From Daucus carota subsp. sativus (taxonomy: Eukaryota; Streptophyta; Magnoliopsida; Apiales; Apiaceae): a DNA stretch of 64,000 nt. Below, piece after piece: positions 22,770-34,629 of this stretch (the first letter of the stretch is position 1; each line of letters begins with the position of its first letter). The DNA lies in NCBI RefSeq assembly GCF_001625215.2, contig NC_030382.2, positions 28,134,610-28,198,609 on the forward strand, read 5' to 3'. Position numbers and translations under genes: made by a program. The notes beneath the pieces are model-generated. The model was not told the origin of the DNA. It did not search any database and was given only the letters and a program-made list of their open reading frames with translations.

Positions 22770-23610
22770 TGCCCCATTATATACTTATATATAATAAGCG
22801 TAAGGGAGATAATTTGGTCGCATGGTGATGTGGTCCAAAAACTTATCACCCGTTGGATCGTATATTAAACAAATAAGCACCGTTACATTGGAACAAAATT
22901 AAATTCTGTACAATAAAGCAACTGATATCTACTTGCATATTTATAACTCCTTTTCTGAATCCAAAACAAATTCTGTATTTCACGTGTTTATGATTTTTTT
23001 TTAATCCAAAATAAATATTTCCTACCAGTTTTATTTGTAGAATCATATAAATCGCACTGTCACAAATTTTTTTATAATATATTTTAACATTAATAAGCCG
23101 GATTTATGTGAGGAACGAATAAAAAAACCTTTTCTTAATCCAGAATAGATTCTAACTTCTTATTGCATGTTTATGATTCATTTTCTTTATTCAAAACAAA
23201 TTATGTTTATCAATTTTAATCTAAAATCATATAAATTTTTTGAAAAATATTTAAATCACATTATAATAATTCTAATATAAAATATTTTTATAAATATAAT
23301 TTAATAGGAGTTGGCGTAACGTATTCTACAAAATATATTAAAATTTGATAGAAAGAATTTAATATTTTGACACAATACATACGAGAAAAGAAATGACTTG
23401 ATTATAATAGTTTATTTGAAGTCATTAACGGCCGTGATGGTGTATTTACAACAGTTCTAACTTACAAACAAATCATAATTTCGAATTTTATTTTATTGAA
23501 AATTTTAATTTATTATTTATAAATTAAATTTTTTCACATCATTCAAAATATATTTAAAAAATTTGTAAATAATTAAAAAGCTCCCGTGCCTTGCACGGGC
23601 TATAAGCTAG
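22770..23610 (+). mobile_element. Non-autonomous Helitron, about 0.84 kb
   Basis: The 3' end is textbook: CCCGTGC (23583-23589) pairs with GCACGGG (23593-23599), followed by CTAG (23607-23610) and target T. The 5' end is approximate, near TATACTTATATATAATAAGC at 22774. That motif resembles many plant Helitron starts, but an exact TC start is not clear. The interior is AT-rich with no ORF. Confidence 0.7.
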
Positions 23611-24179
23611 TAACAGTAACATGTTTAGGCCCTTCACCCTTGTGCTCTTAAAAAATTCACATCTGTATGATATTTTTTAATATCAAATAGTTAATGGATT
23701 TTTAATATTTCATATTTTCATAAATAAATCATTTATTTATAAAACAAATACATATTTATATTAATTTTAATTAATTAATTTATTCTAAAAAATATGATAA
23801 ATCAAACAGAATGTCAATATACATAGCTTCTGATAACGGCTAATGACCTTGATATACAGAATGTCAAACAGAGTGTTTTGGACTTCTGGTTCCTTTTCAC
23901 TATCCACCATCTTTTACTTGTTCCATTTGACTCCCTCTGGTTGATGAATCAAGGATAGTTTTTCTTGCTCCTGTAGTTGTTTTTCTTGTCCCTGTAGGCC
24001 TGTACTGCTGTATGTTATTCGATTTATCCGAAATACCGGAAAAATGTGTAATATCACTAGAATCCATTACAATTTTCTCCATAAAAAGTACATCTCCTAG
24101 AACATGAAATCTTTTCAGAACTTGATACTAGCTTGATTGCTGCAATTCTTTCTCTACTAAATGATTCTTGTTTCCATTT
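23611..24179. other. Intergenic, downstream of the FCF1 pseudogene
   Basis: Includes imperfect repeats (CAGAATGTCAA at about 23808 and 23858) and a degenerate low-complexity block; no gene recognised. Confidence 0.45.
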
Positions 24180-27172
24180 CTAAAATCTTGGAGCTGCACC
24201 ATGATACAAACATATATTAGACAAAAACAAAGGCTGTCGGATATTATATTATAGTGACGACCTGGAATATCTACCCTACCTCCACCCATTGTTGCTTCAG
24301 GCAAACGTTCAATTGAATACTTGTGTTTGGTAATGTACATGATTGGCACACCAGGTATCTGAATGATAGAAATCAGTTTGAACCACATCACTTAAAAATC
24401 AGTTTACCAATCAAAAGAGAACATAGTAGCATAAGTTATCATCATGTTCTCAAAGCTAATCACACTTCTTCTGTGTACCTTGCAGATTCTTCTCTTCAGA
24501 TTTCGATCACAGGTTGCTACCATATAGCACTTGTGCTGTTTGCAAATATATAAATCAGATGAAATTGGCAACGGAATGAGATAATGTGTAGTATAACATA
24601 CAAGACAAATGTTAAACTATTACGCTCTGGTTAACGGAGAAGGTATCAACAAAAGCTATCGGTATATATCAATTTTACTTAACTTAATCTCCTAAGTACA
24701 AAGAAAATAATATAAGTAATTTGTTTTACCTTTTTTTTGTACATTATGTGGAAGAGATGTGTTGGTATACATCCATTTACTCAGTAATCTTGTATTGTAT
24801 GTATTAACTATTTATTTAATACATGATGTTATATTTTTCATTAGTTATACTCTATTAGTTGTGAAAAGTAGACATGACCATCACATTATATATAATTATA
24901 AATATTTAAAATTAATTATATCCGATTAATCCTCGATTCACTGATTAATTCAAGCACCCCAACCGCCCTGGAGCATCTAGCAACTTATAGAACATCTGTA
25001 TATATCGAATTTCATTTCTTTCCACCATCCATTCTACCAATTTAAAGCACATCTCAAACCCCTCTATAAAAGAATGGCTGCTCTATTTACCTTCAGGGCT
25101 TATCTTCTTCACAACCTTTGTGATTGATAATTTACACTCTTTCTTGCTATTGTCAGCCTTCTAATGATGTTTACAAGTTCTCATTCAATTTCTACCTCGT
25201 TCATCTCCTTCCAACCAAACGAAGCATCATACTTTAATAAACATAAGAAAGGGAACACAAAACTAGGAGTCTTGGACAAGAAGTAACTAGCTCTAAGCAC
25301 TAAGCACTGCGCATTTGTGATTAACAGCTGGATCCACATTTCGAACCACAGATCATCGATAGAACCACAGACATTATTGTATACTGGACTGGACAAGTAT
25401 ATCTAGCAATATTTGAAAGCGTAAAATATCCTAATATAGGCTTGATGGAAAAGGACATGACATAAGTACATTGTTGGATATCAAATACCTGAGTAACCCG
25501 CTCCACAAGACAGTCATCAGCATAAGTTCCTTTGTGAGTGCAAGGTAGTCTTTCAAATCGAGGATCTTTTGCAATTCTGGTTGATGATTAAAAATGTCAA
25601 TCAAGAAATGAGAAAACACTGACTTAACAGAAGAGCTCAAACAAAAAAGTCTTAGAGCTCAAACAAAAAAAGTCTTGTATTGATGCTGATGTGAAGAAAC
25701 TTCTTATCAGTAATACACACTGGTAACTGGTTGACACTACTAATCAAATGATAGACGATATAATTTTGAATGACTGAAGTAAAAATGTGTGTTTGCACAC
25801 TGCAACAAAGTTCTCGAGCATATTTGGTGTGCTTCTATATTTCCTCACCATACTTGCACAGGTTCTACCCTCTAAAGCACAATTTATAATTGAATCACTA
25901 CATTTATAAGCGCATACATGCTCAATCATTTTTATTCTTACAAAAAAAACGCAAGGATATAATACAAGGTTAAATAATGGGATGTCTGGAAGATCATTAT
26001 CAAGAACACAGAGAGCATTATATGCTACCTGAGAGCAATTCAGTATTTCTGTCCTAGCTTTTCAAGTTATGCCATTCACACAATCAGTAATACATGGTGT
26101 ACCTGCATATATAAGTAAGCATAGGGATCAGATTACTTAATACTCCCTTTATCCCCATTAAGGTGCATAAAAATGATACTTCTAAAACTTACTATTATAA
26201 TTTTCTTTTATTTTCTTTTTAATAGAAAAACAAGTAAAAGAATGTTTAATTAGTGCCATTTTTAAGCAACTCAATATACGTGCAAAAAGTCATGGGACAC
26301 CTAAGAGAGCCGTTAGTAATTCAGGAAATTAGCAAAAACATGACTTAAAGCATATTTGCCTCATTTTAGATAAGGTAACTTGCTACTTCAAGTTATTTCA
26401 TCTAACTGTAACTAAAAAAAAATCATACATTATTATTGAGGGCGTCAGCATAATATACTTTAGGTTTATATCTGTGTATATTTATGCAGACTGCGAAGTA
26501 ATGAAATTAAAAGAATTCATCATAGCTACTTTCACTTAAAGTTAAAATGGATCACGTACAGGAATATTATCCAAATTCTTAGCTCAAATCTGTAAGAACA
26601 ATGAGGTTGCAGATGGGTATGTTCAACTTCATCTTATTAGGGGAATGAGCAAAAATACTCTACATCTATGTTAGGAAATCCTTTTAAACTATATTACAAC
26701 ATATGCAATGCATCACTTAGTTGATAGGGAGCATGTACAATAATAATTCAATGTTAAAATTGATGCATGCTTTTTAAGGAGCTTGATGGTATTTTAATTT
26801 GTTAAAATTAATATATAAATATAACAATCAACAGTAATACATCAAACCAGCCTAAATTGGTATCAACCAAAACTCGGTAGTCGGTAGGGCGGCCCAATGC
26901 AGTATACTTGAAGAAAAGTGCAGATGAAGTACTTGGTCTGCATCAAAAATAATTTTATAAGTTCAAGTTATAGTGACAAAACAACCACCTGCAAAGAACT
27001 TAAAGTTACTAATAAAGTAGGAAACATACACATTCCTGGGAAGCTTTTCACTTTGTAAATCCTTCCTGTTAGGATTCAAGACATTTTCTTTATGGGTCCA
27101 GATCCCTAGCATACATATGCCAGGAACGGTTTTTGTAAATCCTTCTTGTTAGCATTCAAGACATTTTATATC
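24180..27172 (-). pseudogene. FCF1: FCF1-like rRNA-processing PIN protein, spliced pseudogene
   Basis: FCF1 is a nucleolar PIN-domain protein of the small-subunit processome, needed for early 18S rRNA cleavages. Six exons and parts can be followed on the minus strand. About 27032-27094 gives KENVLNPNRKDL..EKLPRN. About 26852-26933 gives SSALFF..TALG..YRVLVDTN. 26029-26102 gives TPCITDC. 25489-25576 gives RIAKDPRFERLPCTHKGTYA. 24479-24535 gives HKCYMVATCDRNLKRRICK. 24280-24358 gives IPGVPIMYITKHKYSIERL. 24180-24193 gives APRF and the stop. The last four exons keep good splice sites and phases. The gene is dead: the TPCITDC exon has a one-base insertion after TGTGTG plus two in-phase nonsense changes (GAA to TAA, CGA to TGA). 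The first exon and the exon encoding the INFSIQNKLDL region are not found. Retained introns mean it arose by DNA duplication, not retrocopying. Confidence 0.85.
27131..27172 (-). repeat. Partial second copy of an FCF1 exon
   Basis: Positions about 27131-27172 repeat about 27053-27097 (TTGTAAATCCTTCTTGTTAG versus TTGTAAATCCTTCCTGTTAG), i.e. the part encoding NVLNPNRKDLQ. A small local tandem duplication inside the pseudogene. Confidence 0.7.
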
Positions 27173-27824
27173 ATGAACGGTCAGGATTATAATAATAGAT
27201 GGAATGGCCAAGAGGTTATGGGCTGGTTAACAAGTCTGCCCGTTCCTGACATATGTTTATCAATGACCGGTACCCTTTCTTTATACTTGAAATCAGAAAA
27301 GGAAAACGAAAAGTTGAAATGAAAAGCGATAAAAAAAGTTTTAGAATTTTCTGCTAAAGTACTTGTCCTCCAAAATCAGTGTCGCAGAAATCGGGAATCG
27401 TGCCTAATCAGTTGAGTTACCGATTCAAGGATTAATTGGATATCGGAGATTTCGGAAAGATTTATCGGAGTGAAGATCGGATTTATTTTAATATTAAAAT
27501 ATTATTTTATATTTAATTATTATTATATTTGCTATATAGTAACTAGTATACTTACTATATTCATAAACTCTATAATTATTCATATTTAAAGTAATATAGT
27601 ATTTTAAATTTTAATAATTTATCATATATACTTTGATCAAGAAATATATATAAGGATTAATCAAATTTCAAAAATCGAATCGGTATCTGACCTTGCAGGG
27701 GATTAATCGGTTAAATCGGAGATTTTTAAAATAATGTCCAAAATAAATAAAATTTGCAATAAAAAATAAAGTAGGAAACATACACATTCCTGCCCCCTCC
27801 CTCCCTCGGTAAGACAATACCAAG
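27173..27824. other. Intergenic; degenerate repeat
   Basis: Contains a diverged repeat with recurrent GATTAATC and AATCGG words (about 27385-27725), echoed weakly at about 24917-24955. No gene seen; the first FCF1 exon was looked for here and not found. Confidence 0.4.
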
Positions 27825-28286
27825 AGGAGTGTATTGGATTCGGATTTTAAAGCATTTTTTTGTATTCATGAAATCCGAGGGTATTCGATTGGGATTGTTT
27901 GAAATCCATTAAAATCTTGAGGTATTCAATTGGGATTTCAAATTATGTTACAAAATCTGATGGTATTCAATTGGGATTTTAAATTATGCTTTAAAATTCG
28001 ATAGTATTCAATTGGGATTGTTTAAAATCCATTAAAATCTGATGGTATTCAAATGCTGATGGATTTTTTTTCATTTCATAAAATGATGGATTTTGTGGCA
28101 TTCTTCAGTGTATTTTAAGTTTTTTGAAATCCCACCAAATCCAATGGGATTTTGAAGCATTGTACCTAAATCCTATCAACTCTGTGGCATTTTATCAAGA
28201 ATCCGCAAAAAATCAAAATCTCATACAATCCATTAAAATCCATAGACTAAAAACAATTCATTAAAATCCCAATCGAATACATCCCC
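27825..28286. mobile_element. MITE with inverted ends and internal tandem repeats
   Basis: The left end GGAGTGTATTGGATTCGGAT pairs with the right end ATCCCAATCGAATACATCCCC. The interior repeats a unit containing GGTATTCAATTGGGATT about four to five times (27890-28045). CAAG flanks both sides (27821-27824 and 28288-28291), a possible short target duplication. No ORF. The family is most likely a hAT- or Harbinger-type derivative; I cannot tell which. Confidence 0.65.
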
Positions 28287-28871
28287 GCAAGTTTAGCTAC
28301 CTCATCGACCCAATCTGAGATTGTCTATGCCCCTCTTTTCTTTATCGTCCTCAACACGCTGCATATACACACACCGCTACACACGTACAGACCTCCATAT
28401 CTGCCATTTTCGAACCCTTTTTCAAGCTTCAAGCTTGCTGATCTACTAATCCCAAGCGCTATGCTTGCTTGTGTGTGTTGATTAACCCCTGTTCCTGCCG
28501 TTACTCTGCCCATTTTTCTTAAAACCCTAACTGTTGGACTGATTCCCTCTTCCCTGTGTTTTGAGAACCAATTGGCTGTTAGGATTTGTGATTTGGTTGG
28601 ATTTTGCTTTCGAGTTTTCTACCAGTTCATCGATTTGGACTCTTTGCTGTTGATTTTAGATCTGGAAACCCACTTGTGCATTGCCTTGATTTGGTAATTA
28701 CTTTTTAATTAATTAAACTTTAATTCGAGATTAACTCTATAATTCGAATTATTGATTAATTAACCAATTTCTACATCAAGGATCTTAACTATAAATTGAA
28801 ATTTGCGAGAGCTTCGACAATTATCGTTAAATTTGAAAAATTCTCGTATAATTCAATTATTAATTAAAAAA
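28287..28871 (+). other. Leader-like sequence upstream of the element ORF
   Basis: Pyrimidine-rich, resembling a transcribed leader (CCCCTCTTTTCTTTATCG and similar), then AT-rich with repeated AATTCGA words just before the ORF. No LTR start could be matched here to the LTR at 31482. Confidence 0.35.
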
Positions 28872-31271
28872 ATGGTTGGTACATTTACTCTCGCACAAAC
28901 CAATTACCATGGCTACTTCAACCCAGCGGATTGTCCAGTGGAACGTTTCAAGCCTTGGATTAGATTTCTAAATGAACAATGCTTTGCTAGTACAGCCATA
29001 ACTGCGGATGTTGAACTCCAGCTTGACCCTCTCCGTGATTACTATTCTACACTTTTCAATTCTACCCTGGTAGACAATCCCCGAGTGACTGGGACTATTA
29101 GAAACAAGAACATTCAAATCACTGCTGATGATGTGAACAGGATTTTAGGTTTCCCCCGTGAGAACTTCGAGGAGGTACCAACTAAGGATGAGTTAATTCA
29201 GTTCTTTCAAACAATTCAATATCAAGGGGTAATCAAACTTTCCAAGATGTTAAAGAACAAGCTGGTACCTGAATGGGATTACTTTTTCAACACCATGGCT
29301 AAGGTGTTTGCTCCCACAACCAGCAAGAGCTTTAACAACATCACTTCATTGCTTCAAATCATTGGATTCTGTATCACTCACAATCGACGTATCAACTTTG
29401 GCAGAATGATCCTGATTACGATAATCAAGAGGTTGGGAACCTTTGCGAGTCGTCAACTAGTTGTTGATAACTCAGTTTTATGCTACTACCCAAGGTTTCT
29501 AATGTTGTTTCTGAATGATACAATGACTGCAGAGGACAAAGCTTTCTATGCCAACTCTCCCACTGAACAACCTCACCCGCCAAGTAAATTTTTTTTCACA
29601 AGGTTGCACAACTCCAACAGATTTCAAAGGGTTCCCATTATCTTAACCCCTTACATGATAGAACAATTCCAACTCCCACAAGTCAATGTTGAACCGGAAC
29701 AACAACAACCTGAACAACCTCAACACCAACTACAACACCAACCAGAACCACAACCACAACAACAACAACAACAACAACCACTACAACAACTCCTGCAAGA
29801 ACCAGTACCTCAACCTCAACCAATCCAAACTGAACACCTTCCTGAAACACAATCAACCTTACAACCATTAACTTATGAAGCATATGCAGAAACTAAGCTC
29901 AACCAATCCCAGCAGGTTCTCCAGGCAGCTCAAATAATTTCTTCACTCTCCTCTGCCTTTGATTTCAAATTTCAGACTGCCAGTATTGACCCTGCCAATA
30001 TCCAGGTTCATAACCAAGCTAATGATTTCTTAGCAAATCCCAATTCTATTCCTAACACATCAACCGACACTACTGTACCACGTACCAGAAAAGTTGCTGC
30101 AACGAGATCAGGTGGTAAGATATCGAGTCTACCTGCAGCTCTATCTCCCCTAAAGAAGAGAAGGTTGATAGAATTTGAGACATCTGCAGCCTCATCCATT
30201 TCCTCCCAACAGGATTTGGACACTGAAATGGCAATAAAACAGTCTCTGGATTCATTCCCTCTACAGGTTGAATCTATTGAAATTGACCATTCTGTCGCGG
30301 TACCTTGTATAGAGTCAAGCACTCAACTAGCATTCACGCTAGTAAACACTCAACTCCAAACACAGGTTACAACACAATCAGAGAGCACAGTTCTTGAAAA
30401 TGTTATGACCGAAAATCTTCCTGATCCCACTTTCTCTATGGATAAGTCATTCTTCGATTCATTTCAAGAACATCCACCTTCACAGGCATCTGAAGAACGT
30501 TTTGTTTCTTCACTACCTATTGCTTCATCGAAAGGAGCTTTTGTAGTATATACATGTACTGCTGAAAGTGTGTTGCATATTAGTGATGAAAGGAAAACAC
30601 CGAGCGATAAACATGCAAGAGAGGATAGTACAACAACCTTAAGTGTGCGTGAGGTGAGTGCACACACTGACACATATCTTTTACAACAACAACTTGTTGC
30701 TCTGAAAGCTCAGTTGGATTTGGTGAAAGCTGAAAATAGAAAGTTGAAAGATGGAGAGCTTGCCACAATCCGACAAAAAGTTGTTGAGAAGTCTTCTATT
30801 TCTTCCAGGGAAGACTTAAATGGTAAATTCAATGAACTATCTACTATAATTGATCAGAATCATTGTGTTTACATGGATAAATTTGAAAACTTAGAGGCTT
30901 CTATGGCAAAAGTTCTTGATTGCATGCAAAGCTTCAAGTCTGCTTCAAGGAATTATGACGAGGATCCCTCAACTAAGGGGGAGAAAGATAAGAAAAATAA
31001 AGGAGGTAGCTCTAAAATTCTAAAGAAGGAAGCAACAGAAATATCAAATCCTATTTCTAGGAAAATACATAAAGTCAGGTTCTCTCAATCAGAAGATTAT
31101 TATGAAGATCCTGAGGAAGAAGAGGTACAATTTCATATGACTCGCGCTGAATCGAGAAGGAAGCCGGGTGAACCATTTCTACTGGAAGAGCCTATTACGG
31201 ATGAACCACCTACTCCAGTTCATAGGAATCAGGAAGTAGAAGAAGGAGAAGTGGTTCGCTCTGATGATTAG
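28872..31271 (+). CDS. Large ORF of an LTR-type element (uncharacterised, plant transposon-associated)
   Basis: 799 codons without interruption; ATG at 28872 in a good context. The N-terminal part (about 1-260) looks globular and folded, with ITADDVNRILGFPRENFEEV and LCYYPRFLMLFLNDTM. Its layout resembles uncharacterised proteins encoded next to LTR elements in asterids. About 270-345 is a Gln/Pro-rich tract from CAA/CAACAA repeats. About 605-655 is a predicted coiled coil (LLQQQLVALKAQLDLVKAEN), followed by a charged tail. There is no zinc knuckle, protease, RT or membrane span visible. It lies directly before a polypurine tract and LTR, so I read it as the 3'-most gene of the element, possibly an env-position or extra ORF. 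Function unknown. It could also be a domesticated gene, but the neighbouring LTR argues against that. Confidence 0.6.
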   Translation: MVGTFTLAQTNYHGYFNPADCPVERFKPWIRFLNEQCFASTAITADVELQLDPLRDYYSTLFNSTLVDNPRVTGTIRNKNIQITADDVNRILGFPRENFEEVPTKDELIQFFQTIQYQGVIKLSKMLKNKLVPEWDYFFNTMAKVFAPTTSKSFNNITSLLQIIGFCITHNRRINFGRMILITIIKRLGTFASRQLVVDNSVLCYYPRFLMLFLNDTMTAEDKAFYANSPTEQPHPPSKFFFTRLHNSNRFQRVPIILTPYMIEQFQLPQVNVEPEQQQPEQPQHQLQHQPEPQPQQQQQQQPLQQLLQEPVPQPQPIQTEHLPETQSTLQPLTYEAYAETKLNQSQQVLQAAQIISSLSSAFDFKFQTASIDPANIQVHNQANDFLANPNSIPNTSTDTTVPRTRKVAATRSGGKISSLPAALSPLKKRRLIEFETSAASSISSQQDLDTEMAIKQSLDSFPLQVESIEIDHSVAVPCIESSTQLAFTLVNTQLQTQVTTQSESTVLENVMTENLPDPTFSMDKSFFDSFQEHPPSQASEERFVSSLPIASSKGAFVVYTCTAESVLHISDERKTPSDKHAREDSTTTLSVREVSAHTDTYLLQQQLVALKAQLDLVKAENRKLKDGELATIRQKVVEKSSISSREDLNGKFNELSTIIDQNHCVYMDKFENLEASMAKVLDCMQSFKSASRNYDEDPSTKGEKDKKNKGGSSKILKKEATEISNPISRKIHKVRFSQSEDYYEDPEEEEVQFHMTRAESRRKPGEPFLLEEPITDEPPTPVHRNQEVEEGEVVRSDD

Positions 31272-32800
31272 TCAAGATAGGAATTTGTATATATATGCTC
31301 AGCTGGTTAGGAACATCTATCTTGTAATCTACTTTTATCTTTGAATGCTGGAAAATTGTTAAGTATAATACCAAAAACTTCTGCTATTTACATTCGATGT
31401 GTTATCCTGTGTCTTATCAGTTAGTTGAGTAATCTTCAAGCAAATTTTTATATTACTTTAACAAACAAATAGGGGGGGGATTGTAAGGCATATGTTTAGC
31501 CTATTTGTATTGATGAGATGACAACTCAACTCAAATAAGAAAGAAAGGTAAATAGTAAGTGCTGTTAACCAGAATCCATACGAAAAATGTCAAGTGAATT
31601 ATTTGAATTACTTGTCAAAAGAATTCCAGGATGATTGCTGCACATCACTGAAAGAAGTTCATTAATATGTTCAGGCCTCAGTGACAAATAATCTTTTGTA
31701 GCATCTCCAAGAGTTCAGAAGGTATAAATTTCAAGAAATTCATTTACTCAGAAGATTCCATGTAATACTATTTATGAAGATGTACTTGAAAACGAAGATT
31801 CGATGAATAGGCCACAACTTAATTGTATAATTGACGAAGGATATATGATTTAGCTAGACATAGATGAACTAGACAGTATATTTGTGTGTCAGCTATTCAA
31901 ATTTGTGGTCGTTTAATCGAAAGACAATAAAAGACGAAGATTTAATGTTATAAAGACATTACTGCTGAAGAAAAGAATTAATGGATTATTTATTCACTTA
32001 TTAAAATATTTATTTATTTATTTATTTTGACAGAAATGCACTTGCTCGTAACGAGATACATCAAACTCCGACGAGTTTCTTTCATTTAAAGAGTTTATTA
32101 TCTAACCGAAAGACATGAAAATGTCTCCGGAAGTTGAGACAATAAAACTTGATGTCCGAAAAGTGAACGTCCTAACTTGTAAGACCACGCTACCTGAAAC
32201 AAATACAATCCATTAATAACAAGAATAATAATAATAATAAATTTAATTATTAAAAACAGTATAGTTCGTCAAAAGAAGGTAAGGAGGATGAAAAGATAAA
32301 TATAAAAATAATCTGTCATAAAAGAAGATAATCAGTTGAAAATTTTACATGAGAGATGAGAGTTATGAGAGATATACAAGAAGAATTATGTACAGAGATG
32401 GAGAAGTGAACACTGAATGTCAGATCCTGATGAAATCAATCTATTCACCCGTCTAGATATTATTTTTCCTTGTTCGCTAATAAATCGTCTAATTAAACTC
32501 ATGTTTCTATAATCAATTCGATCCCCTGATTGAATCGGGGGCAAATGCCTACGAAAAGATCACTTGGATTTAAGAAAAGGTCGCTTGGATTGTTAAGTTT
32601 ATTCCTTATCCCGATAATCCTATTTCGGTCGGATCTAAAATGAATTAGAATAAATAGGATTTGGTTTGTTTATATTTAATTATGTTATATATAGAATGTT
32701 ATTTTTACCCTTCCTTGGAAGGGTTACATACATGTGCTCGATTCGATCTATTTCTTTATCTCCCCATGCATTGTATGTTTGTAACAAAATGATAGATGAT
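28872..32800 (+). mobile_element. 3' part of an LTR retrotransposon: ORF, polypurine tract, LTR
   Basis: After the ORF a polypurine tract (ATAGGGGGGGGATTG) ends at about 31481 and is followed by an LTR starting TGTAAGGCATATG at 31482. A TATA-like TTATATATAG near 32686 supports the LTR promoter. The LTR's right end is not certain (32.8-33.2 kb). No matching left LTR and no pol genes are visible in the window, so this is an incomplete copy. Age cannot be estimated without the second LTR. Confidence 0.6.
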
Positions 32801-33185
32801 CAGATCTTGATCAAATTTATCAGATCCTGACAAATCCTGATGAAAATACTGGTACTGATGATTGTCTACTGATTACTAAAGAATCAATTGTGGAGCTATT
32901 TTGGAATTATACAATTTAAATACTGATTCTTTCAATTAGAAAATAACAGTCGAATACCAAGTGATCGATGAAAGTAACACATGATCAATGATATGTAGCA
33001 ACTGATGACAAATGCTATGGAATTTGATGATGAAATTTCTATCACATACAGACTGCAAAGTGAGGAAATAACACAAGAACCTTCACTTCAAAGTAGTGGA
33101 GCAGATCATATCTATCCTCAAATCCCACAAGAACCTGCATCTAGATCTTGAAGTTAATGAGACTAGATAATAGTTTGGTTTAAAA
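32801..33185. other. LTR tail or intergenic sequence
   Basis: Sequence with repeated GATCCTGA/TGATGAAA words that may still belong to the LTR; no gene. Confidence 0.35.
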
Positions 33186-33643
33186 GATGCAAGGGATAGT
33201 TTGGTTGGAGGTATTTGGAAACAGGCATGAGTATGAAATACATTGTACCTCTTGTTTGGTTGAATATTTTTTATTCTCTTCCTCATACCTCAAACTCTCA
33301 ACGTATGAATTTTTAAAACTCATGGGGCAAGTGAGTATGAGAAGTTGCTATGGATATGAGTATTATTTTTAATGTTATTTTTATTTTTTCGAAAAACATT
33401 TATAACAACAAAATAATATTTATATGTACAAATAAATATTACTTATTAATGATAATATCTTTATGATTTATCATCAAATATAATAATTTAATTTAATCAA
33501 TAAGATAATAATTCTAAATTAAACAAATTAATTTCAACACTCAACCAAACACGTGGTATTAGAAATAATATTTAATTTCGTATCACCATAACCCAATTCT
33601 TGATTTCAACCCCACAACACTCTGCGTACCAAACGATCCTAAT
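33186..33643. mobile_element. Putative MITE
   Basis: The left end GGGATAGTTTGGTTGG pairs imperfectly with the right end CGTACCAAACGATCCTA. The interior is AT-rich without coding capacity. Target duplication not clear. Confidence 0.5.
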
Positions 33644-33873
33644 AGATTTTTTAAAAACTGAATTAGATAATTTGTTGCTAGTAAATTTTTTTATTGAAAT
33701 ATTCACATAATAACTTAGAATTCATATTAGTATTGTTGATGTAGTGATGTTATTTTTCATAATATAATCAGGTAGTGCTACTTAGCTTGTGAGTGAGTTT
33801 ATGTTTAATTAGTATGATGTTTAACTTTATTTATAATACTGTATATGTCGTAGCACTCGGAGTTTGTAGGGGG

Positions 33874-33874
<1 letters not shown>

Positions 33875-33935
<61 letters not shown>

Positions 33936-33937
33936 TA
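33875..33937. repeat. (TA)n microsatellite
   Basis: About 27 consecutive TA dinucleotides followed by AATATATATATTC. Likely length-polymorphic. Confidence 0.95.
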
Positions 33938-34441
33938 TTCCAGTACAAACTCCTTACTGTACAAACGTACAAACCAGTTATTATGACAATAATATTTAGT
34001 GATTAACAGTTTTTAATTTAACAAATACATACATATATCCATCACCATCACCATCACCATCACAATCACCTCGAATCACCACCACCACCGCCCACTAGCG
34101 CCACACACACACACACTCTCTCTCTCAACCACCCACCACCACCACCAATGCCAGCAGCTCTCTCTCTGGTTGTTTGTCTTCACTGAGCAGTGCTATACAC
34201 GCACACAATATCACCACTGCTTTTCTCCTCACCCTCAATCGTGTCTCTCTCCCTCAATCGTGTTTCCAGCACTGCAGCCGTGTTGGCATCACCACGCGGC
34301 TACTCCGCCCCGTAAGTGCTTCCCTCCCCTTATCTCTCCATCAGACCCGCCTGGTAGATTTAGTGATTCTATTCAAACATTTAGTGATTGTTTGTATATT
34401 TGTACTGTAAGGAGTTTGTATTTGAGCATATATATAAATAG

Positions 34442-34617
34442 ACACACACACACATATACACATACACATATACATATACACATACACACACACATACACA
34501 TATACATATACACATACACACACACATACACACACACATACACATATACATATACACATACACACACCCCCCCCCCCCCCCCCCGCGCGCGCGCACACAC
34601 ATATATAGAGAGAGAGC
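34442..34617. repeat. Compound (CA)n-(TA)-(C)n-(GC)n-(GA)n microsatellite
   Basis: CA/CATA repeats (34442-34567) run into about 17 C residues, then GCGCGCGCGC, CACACA, TATATA and AGAGAG. The apparent ORFs across it on both strands are artefacts of the repeat. Confidence 0.95.
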
Positions 34618-34629
34618 GGGGGAGGGATA

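Noticed and set aside
27825-28045. Repeated GGTATTCAATTGGG units considered as a CRISPR-like array
   Set aside because: Units are imperfect, spacers are not unique and of equal length, and the host is a plant; it is internal repetition of a MITE.
28325-28513. Minus-strand frame starting MGR, considered as the missing first exon of FCF1
   Set aside because: Only the first three residues match; the following sequence does not resemble GPKFAVMKKM.
29683-29883. Valine-rich and asparagine-rich frames overlapping the large element ORF
   Set aside because: They are other-frame readings of the CAA repeat that encodes the Gln tract.
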